DNA of 64,000 bases from an uncultured Acetatifactor sp. (GTDB lineage: Bacteria > Bacillota > Clostridia > Lachnospirales > Lachnospiraceae), in assembly GCA_910586215.1 (NCBI GenBank), contig CAJUGH010000001.1, positions 1-64,000 of the forward strand. The letters run 5' to 3'. A program made the position numbers and the translations under genes. Under the pieces are notes generated by a model. The model was given only the letters and a program-made list of their open reading frames with translations, was not told where the DNA came from and did not search any database. Positions 31,745 to 40,385 of the stretch are shown in pieces. Positions within the stretch are counted from its first letter, which is position 1. Every line of letters starts with the position of its first letter.

Positions 31745-32578
31745 ATGGCATTTTTTAGACCGGGCAACCGGGAAAAGGATACAAAGATACTGCCCATTAC
31801 AAAAAGAGAGCCTGTGCGCAGGCAACTGAGTTATGCCATCGCCAATCTGCAGGGGATAGGTGCCAGGAGCGGCCAGGAGGATTCTTTCACGGTGGCCAAT
31901 GCCTTCGATGTGGCCAGGATCCGGGAAGAGGGAATGTTCTTTGCAGTGTGTGACGGCATGGGCGGCATGAAGGACGGGAAGCTGGCCAGTGAGACAGCAG
32001 TCCGCTGCCTGCGGCAGTCCTTCCTGGAGATGGACAGGGGCAGTGACATGGTGGCCCAGCTGAAAGGGAGTGTGTTCCAGGCTTCCTCCCAGGTGGAGAC
32101 GCTGATCGGGGGTGACGGGGGCAGCACCGTTGTGGCAGGCATCCTGTACCAGGGCGGGCTTTCCTATGCCAGTGTGGGAGACAGTTATCTCTACCTTCTG
32201 CGGGACGGGGTTCTGCTTAAGCTGAATGTGGAGCACAATCTCTGCCACGACAGATACCTGGAAGCCATACGGGAGGGGGACATGGCGCCCATCTCTCCCA
32301 GTGATATACCGGAGGGGGAAGCCCTGACCGCATTCCTGGGAATGGTGGGCCTGGCAGAGGTGGATTGCAGTGTGCGTCCCCTGCCTCTACAGGAGGGGGA
32401 TGTGCTGCTGGCCTGTTCAGACGGAGTGGGCGGCGTGCTGGCCCCGGAGGAGGTCCTGGGGGCTTTGCAGGAAGAGAGTGTGGAAACCATGTGTGCCAGG
32501 CTGGAGGCGGGGATTGTAGCACATGCCAGGCCCCACCAGGACAATTATACAGCAGTTGTGGTGAAATGTGTCTTATGA
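31745..32578 (+). CDS. PP2C-family Ser/Thr protein phosphatase
   Basis: A 277-residue PP2C (PPM) phosphatase with the full metal-binding set: GARSGQEDSF, AVCDGMGGMKDGKLASE, YASVGDSYLYLLRDG, LLACSDGVGG and QDNYTAVVVK. There is no membrane segment. It would reverse the kinase encoded upstream. A second PP2C gene lies at 34142 in the same operon; the two are only distantly similar, so they probably act on different partners. The gap before it is 57 nt. Confidence 0.93.
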   Translation: MAFFRPGNREKDTKILPITKREPVRRQLSYAIANLQGIGARSGQEDSFTVANAFDVARIREEGMFFAVCDGMGGMKDGKLASETAVRCLRQSFLEMDRGSDMVAQLKGSVFQASSQVETLIGGDGGSTVVAGILYQGGLSYASVGDSYLYLLRDGVLLKLNVEHNLCHDRYLEAIREGDMAPISPSDIPEGEALTAFLGMVGLAEVDCSVRPLPLQEGDVLLACSDGVGGVLAPEEVLGALQEESVETMCARLEAGIVAHARPHQDNYTAVVVKCVL

Positions 32579-32752
32579 GGGCTTGAAAACAAAGTCTTGA
32601 AGATGCAGACACGAAAAGGATTCTGAAAATGGGATCCCAAAATGCAAATGTGGAAATAGGGATCTGGAAATGCGGATCTGGAAACAGGGCTTGGTCCTGT
32701 AGATTTGGACAAAGTGTAAATAAGGGAAATGGAGCGAGGAGGGTACTGGAAA

Positions 32753-34138
32753 ATGAGAAAAGGCTGGATAAGAGGAAAATGTGTGCTGCTGGCCATGTTG
32801 CTGGCCTTGCTGGGAACCGGGATTTTCGGACTGGATGCAGAGGCCACCGGAACCGGGGCCACAGGTGCCAGGCAGGGGACGGTCTATGTGGAGTTCTACC
32901 TAAAGGGAGCCTATTATGGCGCCACAAATGGAGAACAGATTAAACAGCTTAGCGAAGCGATCGATGGTGGATATTCTTCAGGGAGCGGTTTTTTTGTGGG
33001 GAATCCGGGAGAGGATCCCATGTATATTGTCACAAATTTCCATGTGGTAGATGCCTATGTGGAAACAGGGGAAGGCAATCGGGGTTATATTAACACTGGC
33101 CGTGCATGGACTGATAGTAACGGCAACCAGTATCCTGTCTATTTGTTTTTTAACAGCAGTGAAATGCGGATCTACTACGATGATGACAATTATGATGTGG
33201 CATATATGAGCAGCGAGGGAGGGAATGTTGACAGGGTTGACCTGGCAGTCCTAAAGCTTCGGAATGCCACAAAGGAACGGAAGGCCCTCGCCATCCAGGT
33301 GCCCACCCAGGACATGGTAGGGGATACGGTGTATAGCATAGGCTATCCGGGGAATGCGGACAATGAGTTGATGAGTGCCAGCAGACATGGTCTGAATGAC
33401 ATGACCATGAGGGACGGCATCATCTCGAAAATCGGGGCCAATGCCCAGGGGATTGAGAGGATCCAGATGACTGCCGTCATCCAGCATGGGAATTCCGGAG
33501 GTCCCCTGGTGACAGAGGATGGAGTTGTTGTGGGGGTAAACACAAACGGTATCATGAAGGGAGGGGATATGGAGGTGGATTACTATGCCATCAGTGCCAG
33601 CGAACTGGTCACCTTCCTGGATCGGAACAACATTCCCTATGCCCTGGCCGGCCAGAAGGGAGGCGGAAGCTTCCCGGTATGGATCATCATCGTTGCAGTG
33701 GTGGTCATTGCAGCGGCAGCAGTAGTGGCGGTGGTCTTCCTGAAAGGGAAGAATGGAGCACCTGGCGCTGGGAAAGCCAAGGCAGGGAAGGCGTCCACAC
33801 CTGCCCAGACAGCCCAGCGGGCCTTTATCCGCTCCATGGCAGTGCAGCATAACGGTATGGCCCTTGTGGTGGGCGCCACCCCTGTGTTGATCGGAAGGGA
33901 TCCAGCCAACTGCAAGCTGGTATATGTGGAAGGCACGGCGGGAGTCAGCGGCAGACATTGCTCCATCTCCTATGATGCGGCCACAGGGGAATTCATCTTG
34001 ACAGACCTGCGGTCCACCTATGGCACATTCCTGCTGGGCGGACAGAAGCTGAACGCAAATATGCCTTACCGCCTGAAGCCCGGCGAGAGCTTCTATGTGG
34101 GGGACAAGGCAAATCTGATTCGTGCGGAATTGGGGTAG
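32753..34138 (+). CDS. Secreted/membrane trypsin-like serine protease with cytoplasmic FHA domain
   Basis: A 461-residue protein: signal sequence (MRKGWIRGKCVLLAMLLALL), an S1C/DegP-like trypsin domain with His97 (TNFHVVDA), Asp163 (VDLAVLKL) and Ser248 (HGNSGGPLV), a membrane helix (FPVWIIIVAVVVIAAAAVVA), a Gly/Ala/Lys linker and a C-terminal FHA domain (VLIGRDPANCKLVYVEG, GVSGRHCSI, LTDLRSTYGTFLLGG). The protease would lie outside and the FHA domain inside, linking phospho-signals to extracytoplasmic proteolysis. There is no PDZ domain. The ATG at 32753 is favoured over 32729 because the signal sequence starts there. The 174-nt gap before it holds short imperfect repeats of GGATCTGGAAA but no clear promoter. 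Confidence 0.9.
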   Translation: MRKGWIRGKCVLLAMLLALLGTGIFGLDAEATGTGATGARQGTVYVEFYLKGAYYGATNGEQIKQLSEAIDGGYSSGSGFFVGNPGEDPMYIVTNFHVVDAYVETGEGNRGYINTGRAWTDSNGNQYPVYLFFNSSEMRIYYDDDNYDVAYMSSEGGNVDRVDLAVLKLRNATKERKALAIQVPTQDMVGDTVYSIGYPGNADNELMSASRHGLNDMTMRDGIISKIGANAQGIERIQMTAVIQHGNSGGPLVTEDGVVVGVNTNGIMKGGDMEVDYYAISASELVTFLDRNNIPYALAGQKGGGSFPVWIIIVAVVVIAAAAVVAVVFLKGKNGAPGAGKAKAGKASTPAQTAQRAFIRSMAVQHNGMALVVGATPVLIGRDPANCKLVYVEGTAGVSGRHCSISYDAATGEFILTDLRSTYGTFLLGGQKLNANMPYRLKPGESFYVGDKANLIRAELG

Positions 34139-34141
34139 GCT

Positions 34142-34864
34142 ATGAGATTTGATGTGTATACATACAGTAACCGGGGAGGCCGTCCTTACAATGAGGATTC
34201 CGTAGGATTCCGGACAGAAGGGGACAATGGCATCTTTGTGGTGGCAGACGGTCTGGGGGGGCATTCCTACGGGGAAGTGGCTTCGGCCTGTGTCCGGGAT
34301 ATCCTGTTGGAGGAGCTTCCAGGCCCGGAGACAGACAGGAATCTGTGGTTCGGGGAACGGATTGCTCAGGCGAACCAGCAGGTGCTGGCCCTGCAGCAGG
34401 AGAAGGGAACCGTTCTTAAGAGTACGGTGGTGGCCCTGTCCATTCTGGGAGACAGGGCGGCCTGGGCACATGCAGGGGATTCCCGCCTGTACTATATCCA
34501 CGCAGGCAGGCTGACAGCCTATACGGAGGATCACTCGGTCGCCTATAAGAAATATAAGGCGGGGGAGATCACCAGGCGGCAGATTGCCTTTGATGAAGAC
34601 CAGCCGCGCCTGCTGCGCAGCGTGGGCGGGCAGGACCATAACGAACCTGTGGTCCGCGTCCTGGAGGAGCCGTTGTGGGCCGGGGATGCCTTCTTCCTGT
34701 GTTCGGACGGAGTCTGGGAGTTCCTGGAGGAGGAAGAGATCGTCATCGACCTGTTGAAGTCCGAGAATGCCAGGCAGTGGGCAGAATATCTGCTCTTACG
34801 CATGATGGAGAGGGTGAACGGTGAAAATGATAACCTCACGATGCTTACCCTCATGCTGGGATAG
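34142..34864 (+). CDS. PP2C-family Ser/Thr protein phosphatase
   Basis: A 240-residue PP2C phosphatase, second in the operon. Motifs: GRPYNEDSVGF, VVADGLGGHSYGEVAS, AWAHAGDSRLYYIHAG, AYTEDHSVAYK, FFLCSDGVWEFL and NDNLTMLTLML. It is shorter than the phosphatase at 31745 and closer to the standard bacterial Stp type. The ATG lies 3 bp after the protease stop, so it is translationally coupled to the protease-FHA gene. Confidence 0.93.
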   Translation: MRFDVYTYSNRGGRPYNEDSVGFRTEGDNGIFVVADGLGGHSYGEVASACVRDILLEELPGPETDRNLWFGERIAQANQQVLALQQEKGTVLKSTVVALSILGDRAAWAHAGDSRLYYIHAGRLTAYTEDHSVAYKKYKAGEITRRQIAFDEDQPRLLRSVGGQDHNEPVVRVLEEPLWAGDAFFLCSDGVWEFLEEEEIVIDLLKSENARQWAEYLLLRMMERVNGENDNLTMLTLMLG

Positions 34865-34988
34865 TCCGAAGGGCCTGGCAGGTCGTTGCAAAGGCGTGCT
34901 TCCTGTAGGGACGTTGTGGAAAGGAAGGGTACTGCCAGGGCGCGTAGGCAGCGTAAGAATTTGGAACGATAGGGAGATGAAGATTGCC

Positions 34989-35768
34989 ATGTGCAAGATA
35001 AAGAAGGGAATATTCTTATTTTCGGTTATTCTGATGATGCAGATGCCGCTGTCAGCCAGTGCAGGGAATCCTCCGCAAGGTACGGGGCTGCCCGGCACAG
35101 GTGGGGCAGAGACGCAGACAGAGGAACCAGGTGGGGAAGGTTTTCCAGGGGATAAAGCAGTGACAGGGGATGTGACGCCGGGGGACATGGTTCCGCCAGG
35201 AGACTTGGTACCGGGAGACCTGGCACCGGGGGACTGGATGCCAGGGGATATAACAGAACCGGGGGATATGATACCTTCGGAGGGTACAGAGGGGCAGGAA
35301 CCTACGGGGAGCAGTTCCCGGACAGGAGTGCTGCCTGTCGTCTGTATGATCTGTGTGGCAGCGGCTGTTGTGGCAGTGGGCATTGCCGTATGGGCTGTCC
35401 TCCGGAAAAGGGGTGGAGGCACTTCCCGGAAAGCAAGGGTTTCCCAGAAGGCAGGCTCCGGCATCCCCATACAGCTGGAGGTATATGCGGGAAGGTGCAG
35501 GAATCAGACCGCGCTCCTGGAACTGTCTGACTGTCTGACCATCGGCAGTTCGGCTGGCTGTGATATCCTGTTTGACGACCCGGAAGTGGCTCCCCTGCAT
35601 TCCCGCATAAGGCTTACCGGAGACCAGGTCTATATCGAGGATCTGGGTTCCCCCCACGGAACGGCGTTGGACGGGATGCGGATCCAGGGGCAGAACAGGC
35701 TCCGGGGCGGTGAGATCATTTCCATAGGGCCGGTGGAATTTAGTATTATTTTTTTACAAAATGCATGA
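34989..35768 (+). CDS. Membrane-anchored FHA domain protein with PGD repeats
   Basis: A 259-residue protein: signal sequence (MCKIKKGIFLFSVILMMQM), an extracellular low-complexity segment with about seven PGD units (TPGDMVPPGDLVPGDLAPGD and on), a membrane helix (VVCMICVAAAVVAVGIAVWA), and a cytoplasmic FHA domain from about residue 165 (LTIGSSAGCDILFDDPEV, PLHSRIRL, LGSPHGTALDG). The start is uncertain: GGGAG directly abuts the ATG at 34977, leaving no spacing, while the ATG at 34989 is 12 bases away; the latter is chosen. The PGD region is encoded by an imperfect DNA repeat (35163-35275) that could vary in length. It ends the operon. Confidence 0.82.
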   Translation: MCKIKKGIFLFSVILMMQMPLSASAGNPPQGTGLPGTGGAETQTEEPGGEGFPGDKAVTGDVTPGDMVPPGDLVPGDLAPGDWMPGDITEPGDMIPSEGTEGQEPTGSSSRTGVLPVVCMICVAAAVVAVGIAVWAVLRKRGGGTSRKARVSQKAGSGIPIQLEVYAGRCRNQTALLELSDCLTIGSSAGCDILFDDPEVAPLHSRIRLTGDQVYIEDLGSPHGTALDGMRIQGQNRLRGGEIISIGPVEFSIIFLQNA

Positions 35769-35771
35769 TGT

Positions 35772-35803
35772 AAAACCCCGGCAACTGTTCCGGGGTTTTG
35801 TCT
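35772..35803 (+). terminator. Intrinsic terminator of the kinase operon
   Basis: AAAACCCCGG (35772-35781), 8-nt loop, CCGGGGTTTT (35790-35799) then GTCTG. A perfect 10-bp stem that ends in a T-run, just after the last FHA gene. Confidence 0.9.
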
Positions 35804-35916
35804 GTCAGGGATTTACCGGAGTTTTGGTGAAATTTTGACGGATCCTAAGACAAATTCCTGGCGATTACTTGTCAAGGTGAGGGAAAATGCACCAGGAAGG
35901 AGAGGGAAAAATCACA

Positions 35917-37875
35917 ATGAAACAACCCGGAGAGACAAAAGGGAAACAAATAGTGAAAATGCTCCTGGCGGCACTGCCCTTTGCGGCAGTACTTGGTATC
36001 CTCCTGGCAGTGTCCCTGGCAGGTGGGGACAAGGAACCAAAAGACCAGGGAACTGCAGACAGAGGAACGGAAATGCTGGCATCCGGGGACAGTGTGGCAG
36101 GGAAAGTGGTACCGGAGGACTTAGAGACAGGGGAAACCATGCTGGAGGGCAATGCCTGGAGCCTTATACCGGATGGCAGTAAGTCCGGGGAGTCTGTGTC
36201 CAGGGAAGATATGCTTGTCAATTATATGTCTGTGGAGGAACTCCAGGTGCTGCTTCCGCTGACAGTCTTGCAGGAGGGATATCTGGAGGGGCAGTTCCAG
36301 GAGATTCCGGAAGAGGCTGGTGATCAGATCAGCAATATGGTGGCAGAGATGGAACTGGCCTATCGGGAGAATCCCCCGGCAGATATGCCCTCTGTGAAAG
36401 CCCGGGACTGGGGACGATACACCAGCCAGCTTGCCAGGGAGGGACTTCCTCCGGGGCAGGGCGCTTTCTATGACCGGCTCGATGCACTCTGCAGACGGTA
36501 TCTGGATAATGGGGCCCTGGACGGGGTGGAGTACAAAAAGTTCGGATGTTTCACCACGGATGCCGTGATGTACAGCGACCTTGGGTTGGAGATGGAGGAG
36601 GCCTATGACATCCTCTGGTGGTTCAAGTACAACAACCCCCAGTACTATTTCCTGGAAGGATGGGGGCTTAAGACATCGGAAGCACTATATCCTTATCTGT
36701 ATGATTTCGCAGTCAGTGGGGAAGAGCGCGTGAAGATTACCAATGAACTGTTTGACAAGCTGGACGGATGGATCGGGTCCGTGAACGATGATGAGGTCAC
36801 CAACTGGCAGAGGGAACTGGCGGCCAATCACCTGCTGTGTGATCGGATTGTCTATAATGCGGAATACATGGGGGATTACCGGATCGACCAGTCCCTCTAT
36901 TCTGCCGTCATGATGGAGAGCACCGTATGCGCCGGCTATGCCCAGGCTTTCTGCGCGATGATGAACGCTTCCGGCGTGGAGACAGTGGTGGCGTTAAGCC
37001 CGGTTCACGCCTGGAATGTGGTCTGCCTTGACGATGGAGGTTACTATGCCGTTGACGTCACCTGGAATGACAATGAGGACGAGGACGGGGAGCCGGGCCA
37101 CAGATTCCTGAATGTGGGCGAGGTATCCTTGAAATCCCTTGACAGTGAGAAAGAGCACACCTATACCGATGTCTATACCACCTGGATCCCCGGCATCTCC
37201 CAGGATGACTATGTACCCACACAATATGACAGGACAGGGGAGGATCCGGATGAGAGTGTGACTTTGCTGGCAACGCCCGAAAATCTTCATGTGGTTTCCG
37301 ATGAGGACGGTATCCTCGGTGTCATGTGGAATGCCGTTGATCATGCATCTGGATATACAGTAGAGATATACAATAGCGATGGGACAAAACTTCTGACCAG
37401 CGCGTCCTTCCAGAATCCGTACATGACTGTCAGATATGGCACACGGGATTTGCTTGCCATCAGGGTACGTGCAGAGGCCGTCCTGGATGGAGAGGAATAT
37501 GTATCTGACTGGTCAGAATTCCTTCTGGCAGATACCAGTGCGGTCCAGGAGCCGGAATCATCTGAATCAGGCCAGGAGGATCTCCATGCGCCTGGAAACT
37601 TTGCGGTCACAGATGTGGGTACCAGCTACGCCAGCTTTGCCTGGGACAGGGTGGAGGGTGCGGCGCAGTACCAGGTAGTATTGTTCCGGGACGAGGAACA
37701 CAGCCAGACATGGGTCAGCAGCAATGTGACGGATCCGGCCATAAAGTATGTGAAGCTTCAGCCTGACACAAGGTATCATTATGGGGTGAGGGCTATGAAG
37801 ACGGTTGACGGGGAAGACATCTATTCGGACTGGGGTTATTTTTCACTGACCACAACAGCAGAGACTTCACAGTAG
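35917..37875 (+). CDS. Membrane-anchored transglutaminase-like protein with FN3 domains
   Basis: A 652-residue surface protein. An N-terminal membrane helix (MLLAALPFAAVLGILLAVSL) is followed by a disordered acidic linker, a helical region, and a transglutaminase-like core at about 290-420 with the triad Cys (STVCAGYAQAFCAMMN), His (SPVHAWNVV) and Asp (YYAVDVTWND). Two fibronectin-type III-like domains follow (about 450-540 and 560-650; LHVVSDEDGILGVMWNAV and FAVTDVGTSYASFAWDRV). Such proteins process or crosslink surface peptides. The start is either ATG 35917 or ATG 35887 (with GTGAGGG just upstream); both give the same topology. It lies after the kinase operon's terminator and so is a separate unit. 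Confidence 0.85.
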   Translation: MKQPGETKGKQIVKMLLAALPFAAVLGILLAVSLAGGDKEPKDQGTADRGTEMLASGDSVAGKVVPEDLETGETMLEGNAWSLIPDGSKSGESVSREDMLVNYMSVEELQVLLPLTVLQEGYLEGQFQEIPEEAGDQISNMVAEMELAYRENPPADMPSVKARDWGRYTSQLAREGLPPGQGAFYDRLDALCRRYLDNGALDGVEYKKFGCFTTDAVMYSDLGLEMEEAYDILWWFKYNNPQYYFLEGWGLKTSEALYPYLYDFAVSGEERVKITNELFDKLDGWIGSVNDDEVTNWQRELAANHLLCDRIVYNAEYMGDYRIDQSLYSAVMMESTVCAGYAQAFCAMMNASGVETVVALSPVHAWNVVCLDDGGYYAVDVTWNDNEDEDGEPGHRFLNVGEVSLKSLDSEKEHTYTDVYTTWIPGISQDDYVPTQYDRTGEDPDESVTLLATPENLHVVSDEDGILGVMWNAVDHASGYTVEIYNSDGTKLLTSASFQNPYMTVRYGTRDLLAIRVRAEAVLDGEEYVSDWSEFLLADTSAVQEPESSESGQEDLHAPGNFAVTDVGTSYASFAWDRVEGAAQYQVVLFRDEEHSQTWVSSNVTDPAIKYVKLQPDTRYHYGVRAMKTVDGEDIYSDWGYFSLTTTAETSQ

Positions 37876-37890
37876 GGATTCCATAGAGAT

Positions 37891-37930
37891 GGTGCAATTT
37901 CCGTGTGAGCGGGGGTTGCACCATTTATTA
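37891..37930 (+). terminator. Intrinsic terminator
   Basis: GGTGCAA (37891-37897) pairs with TTGCACC (37916-37922), followed by ATTTATTA. It ends the transglutaminase gene. The T-run leads into a degenerate repeat copy (TTACTGTTAC..., about 37926-37972). Confidence 0.75.
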
Positions 37931-37986
37931 CTGTTACTTCCGCTATTCCTATTCACAGCAACAGATGCCTGGCATATAAATACACA

Positions 37987-38015
37987 TTGATATGTGCAGG
38001 AAAAAGTGATATGAT
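37987..38015 (+). promoter_or_regulatory. Sigma-A promoter of the DUF3842 gene
   Basis: TTGATA (37987-37992), 17-bp spacer, TATGAT (38010-38015), about 75 nt before the start codon at 38089. Confidence 0.7.
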
Positions 38016-38088
38016 CTCATAGGTAGAAGGAAGCAGGAAACATCCAAATATTGAATGGATGCTGCCTAAGCGGGCAGGGGGTATAGAG

Positions 38089-38502
38089 TTGAAGATCATG
38101 GTGATGGATGGTCAGGGCGGCGGGGTGGGCCGCAGCCTTGTAGAATATCTGCACGAGAGATATCCGGAGGCAGAATTGGTGGCAGTGGGAACCAATGCCA
38201 CGGCGACCTCCAATATGATGAAGGGGGGAACAGTTCTGGGAGCCACCGGGGAGAACGCAGTGGTATATAATAGTTCCCGGGTGGATGCCATCGTAGGTCC
38301 CATGGGGATCGTCATGGCCAATGCCATGATGGGGGAGGTGACACCCAGGATGGCAGAGGCAGTGGCCTCCGGTGATGTGCCTGTGCTGCTGATCCCTATG
38401 AGCCGGTGCAATGCCCAGGTGATGGGGGTAGCGAATAAGAAGCTGGGAGAATATGTCAGGGAAGTGGGGGAACGGCTTGCAGGATTGGCCGGAATGGGGT
38501 AG
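38089..38502 (+). CDS. DUF3842 family protein
   Basis: A 137-residue protein that matches DUF3842: MVMDGQGGGVGRSLVEYL at the start (a Rossmann-like glycine-rich loop), AELVAVGTNATATSNMMKGG, and VDAIVGPMGIVMANAMMGEV, ending with VMGVANKKLGEYV. Nucleotide binding is likely; no function is established. I choose the TTG at 38089 (giving MKIMVMDGQGGG, as in relatives) with GCAGGGGG about 7 bases before it; an ATG at 38098 would cut the first strand short. Confidence 0.85.
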   Translation: MKIMVMDGQGGGVGRSLVEYLHERYPEAELVAVGTNATATSNMMKGGTVLGATGENAVVYNSSRVDAIVGPMGIVMANAMMGEVTPRMAEAVASGDVPVLLIPMSRCNAQVMGVANKKLGEYVREVGERLAGLAGMG

Positions 38503-38506
38503 AAGT

Positions 38507-39694
38507 ATGGATGGGAGTAGGGAATGGAAGGAATATTTGCAGGAGCAGGCGCTCCTGCATCCGGCACTTCAGCCCCAGGACGTGGCAAAGTTCTGCTACC
38601 AGGCGGCATACGGTGCAGAACACATGCTCTCTGACCTGGAAAGTGCCAGAAAGTACCTGGAAGCGGAATATGAGGAGGTACAGGCCTGTGAAGGGCCGTT
38701 GTGGGAAGGCATCCATGACAGACTGTGCAGGGTGAACCTGGGAGCCTGGAAATGGCATGGGATGCCCCTGGAATGGCTTTTTAGGATGTTTGCCCAGGCA
38801 GTGGGGAAGGTATTTCCAGCGGACAGTGCAGATGATGGGGCGCCAGATACCCCGCTGTGTGGGCAGGAGGCCATTGTAGGGGGACAAAGGCCAGATGCCA
38901 GGCCGGGGAGCCGGGAGGATGCGTTCTGGGAAGGAATCAAGGCAGCGGAAAGTCTGCTGGCAGAGGGGGGATTTGGATTTGACAGGGAATCCTTTGTTTC
39001 CTATTTTGATGCCTACCGGAAACAATATGCCAAGCCGGTACCCGTACACCACAGTGCAGTTTACCGGGAGAAGGAGAAACCCTCCTACCGCCTTGTGGAC
39101 AGGGAACTGACCCGGATCCTGCCCATTCTGGAATCCCTGTGCCAGGGTGGCGGTACAGGCCGGAATGGCAGTGAAATGGCGGAACGGGGGGTACAGGTGG
39201 TAGCCATAGACGGTCGCTGTGCTTCCGGGAAGAGCACCATGGCCAGGCAGCTGTGTGCCATCACTGGTGCGGGACTGGTACATATGGATGATTTTTTCCT
39301 GCCAAAGGAACTGCGCACCCTTGGGAGGCTGCAGGAGCCGGGAGGAAATGTGCATTACGAGAGATTCCTGCAGGAGGTGCTCCCGCAGTTGGGAAGGGGG
39401 GAGGCATTCTCCTATAGGAGATTTCACTGCGGCAGGATGGAACTGGGGGAGAGCCGCCTGGTACCTGCCGGCAGGATCCGGGTAGTGGAGGGTGCCTATA
39501 GTTGCCACCCCCTGTTTGGCAGTTATATGGATCTGCGCGTATTCAGTGATGTGTCACCTAAAGAGCAGCTGGCCCGGATTGCAAGGCGGGATGGCGGGGA
39601 TGCCCTTGAGGCTTTCCGCACCAGGTGGATTCCCATGGAGGAAAGGTATTTTAAGGCATTTGGGATCAGGGACCGTGCCAGTCTGCTGGTGTGA
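38507..39694 (+). CDS. Uncharacterised N-terminal domain fused to uridine kinase-like P-loop kinase
   Basis: A 395-residue protein. Residues 1-215 form a helical domain I do not recognise (WKEYLQEQALLHPALQPQDV, KFCYQAAYGAEHMLSDLE, and a second segment FVSYFDAYRKQYAKPVPVHH). From about 230 there is a nucleoside-kinase P-loop domain: VVAIDGRCASGKSTMARQL (Walker A), GLVHMDDFFLPKELRT, NVHYERFLQEVLPQL, and VVEGAYSCHPLFG, much like uridine kinase/CoaA. The substrate is unknown. The ATG at 38507 lies 4 bp after the DUF3842 stop, so these two are coupled. The fusion is unusual for a simple uridine kinase (about 210 residues). Confidence 0.75.
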   Translation: MDGSREWKEYLQEQALLHPALQPQDVAKFCYQAAYGAEHMLSDLESARKYLEAEYEEVQACEGPLWEGIHDRLCRVNLGAWKWHGMPLEWLFRMFAQAVGKVFPADSADDGAPDTPLCGQEAIVGGQRPDARPGSREDAFWEGIKAAESLLAEGGFGFDRESFVSYFDAYRKQYAKPVPVHHSAVYREKEKPSYRLVDRELTRILPILESLCQGGGTGRNGSEMAERGVQVVAIDGRCASGKSTMARQLCAITGAGLVHMDDFFLPKELRTLGRLQEPGGNVHYERFLQEVLPQLGRGEAFSYRRFHCGRMELGESRLVPAGRIRVVEGAYSCHPLFGSYMDLRVFSDVSPKEQLARIARRDGGDALEAFRTRWIPMEERYFKAFGIRDRASLLV

Positions 39695-39801
39695 GGAACC
39701 ATATGGTGTGCCCCGGGGAGAAGCATAAAAAGGAATGTGGTTCCCGGCTATGACAGGAATCGCAGGGATCACGACACAGACCCTTGCTGGGAGGAAGAGG
39801 A

Positions 39802-40311
39802 ATGTTGCAAGAGTTTTATCCGGACCATGAGGCAGACGATGCCTATGGGATTGCCTATGAGTCCCTGTATGAGGCGGGATACCGTGGTATTATCTTCGAT
39901 ATAGACAATACCCTGGTACCCCATGGGGCACCTGCGGACCAACGGGCCAGGGAATTGTTCAGGAGGCTTCGGCAGATTGGTTTTCAGACAGTGCTTTTGT
40001 CCAACAATAAGGAGCCAAGGGTGAAGCCTTTTGGGGATGCCGTGGGATCCCCCTATGTGTATAAGGCCGGTAAGCCTGGCAGGGAGGGATACAGGAAAGC
40101 CATGGAACTGATGGGGAGCCATACAGGGAATACCCTGTTTGTGGGTGACCAGCTTTTCACGGATGTATGGGGAGCCAGACGGGCAGGAATCGTCACTTAT
40201 CTGGTGAAACCCATTCATCCAAAGGAGGAGGTCCAGATTGTGCTGAAACGCAGGCTGGAGTGGATTGTCTTATTTTTCTATCACCGCAGCCTGGGCCGGA
40301 AGGGAAAATAG
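39802..40311 (+). CDS. YqeG-family HAD IIIA phosphatase
   Basis: A 169-residue HAD-superfamily phosphatase: motif I GIIFDIDNTLVPHG, motif II TVLLSNNKE, Lys in YKAGKPGREGYRKAM, and motif III FVGDQLFTDVWGARRAG. This matches YqeG, thought to act in or near ribosome assembly or phospholipid metabolism in Firmicutes; relatives include mitochondrial PTPMT-like PGP phosphatases. The ATG at 39802 follows GGGAGGAAGAGG. It leads the cluster with the aro genes. Confidence 0.9.
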   Translation: MLQEFYPDHEADDAYGIAYESLYEAGYRGIIFDIDNTLVPHGAPADQRARELFRRLRQIGFQTVLLSNNKEPRVKPFGDAVGSPYVYKAGKPGREGYRKAMELMGSHTGNTLFVGDQLFTDVWGARRAGIVTYLVKPIHPKEEVQIVLKRRLEWIVLFFYHRSLGRKGK

Positions 40312-40385
40312 GGAATGTTACTATCCGGCCTGGACCGGAAGGGAATGGGGCTTCCTATAGAAGCGGAAAGAGGGAGGAGATTTGC

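Noticed and set aside
28583..35768. Type VI or type VII secretion locus
   Set aside because: Kinase, PP2C and FHA genes accompany such systems elsewhere, but no structural or ATPase secretion gene (EssC, TssB/C, VgrG) is present.
40167..40385. N-terminal extension of shikimate dehydrogenase
   Set aside because: It overlaps yqeG in another frame and is not part of the AroE family; the GTG at 40386 has a good ribosome site.
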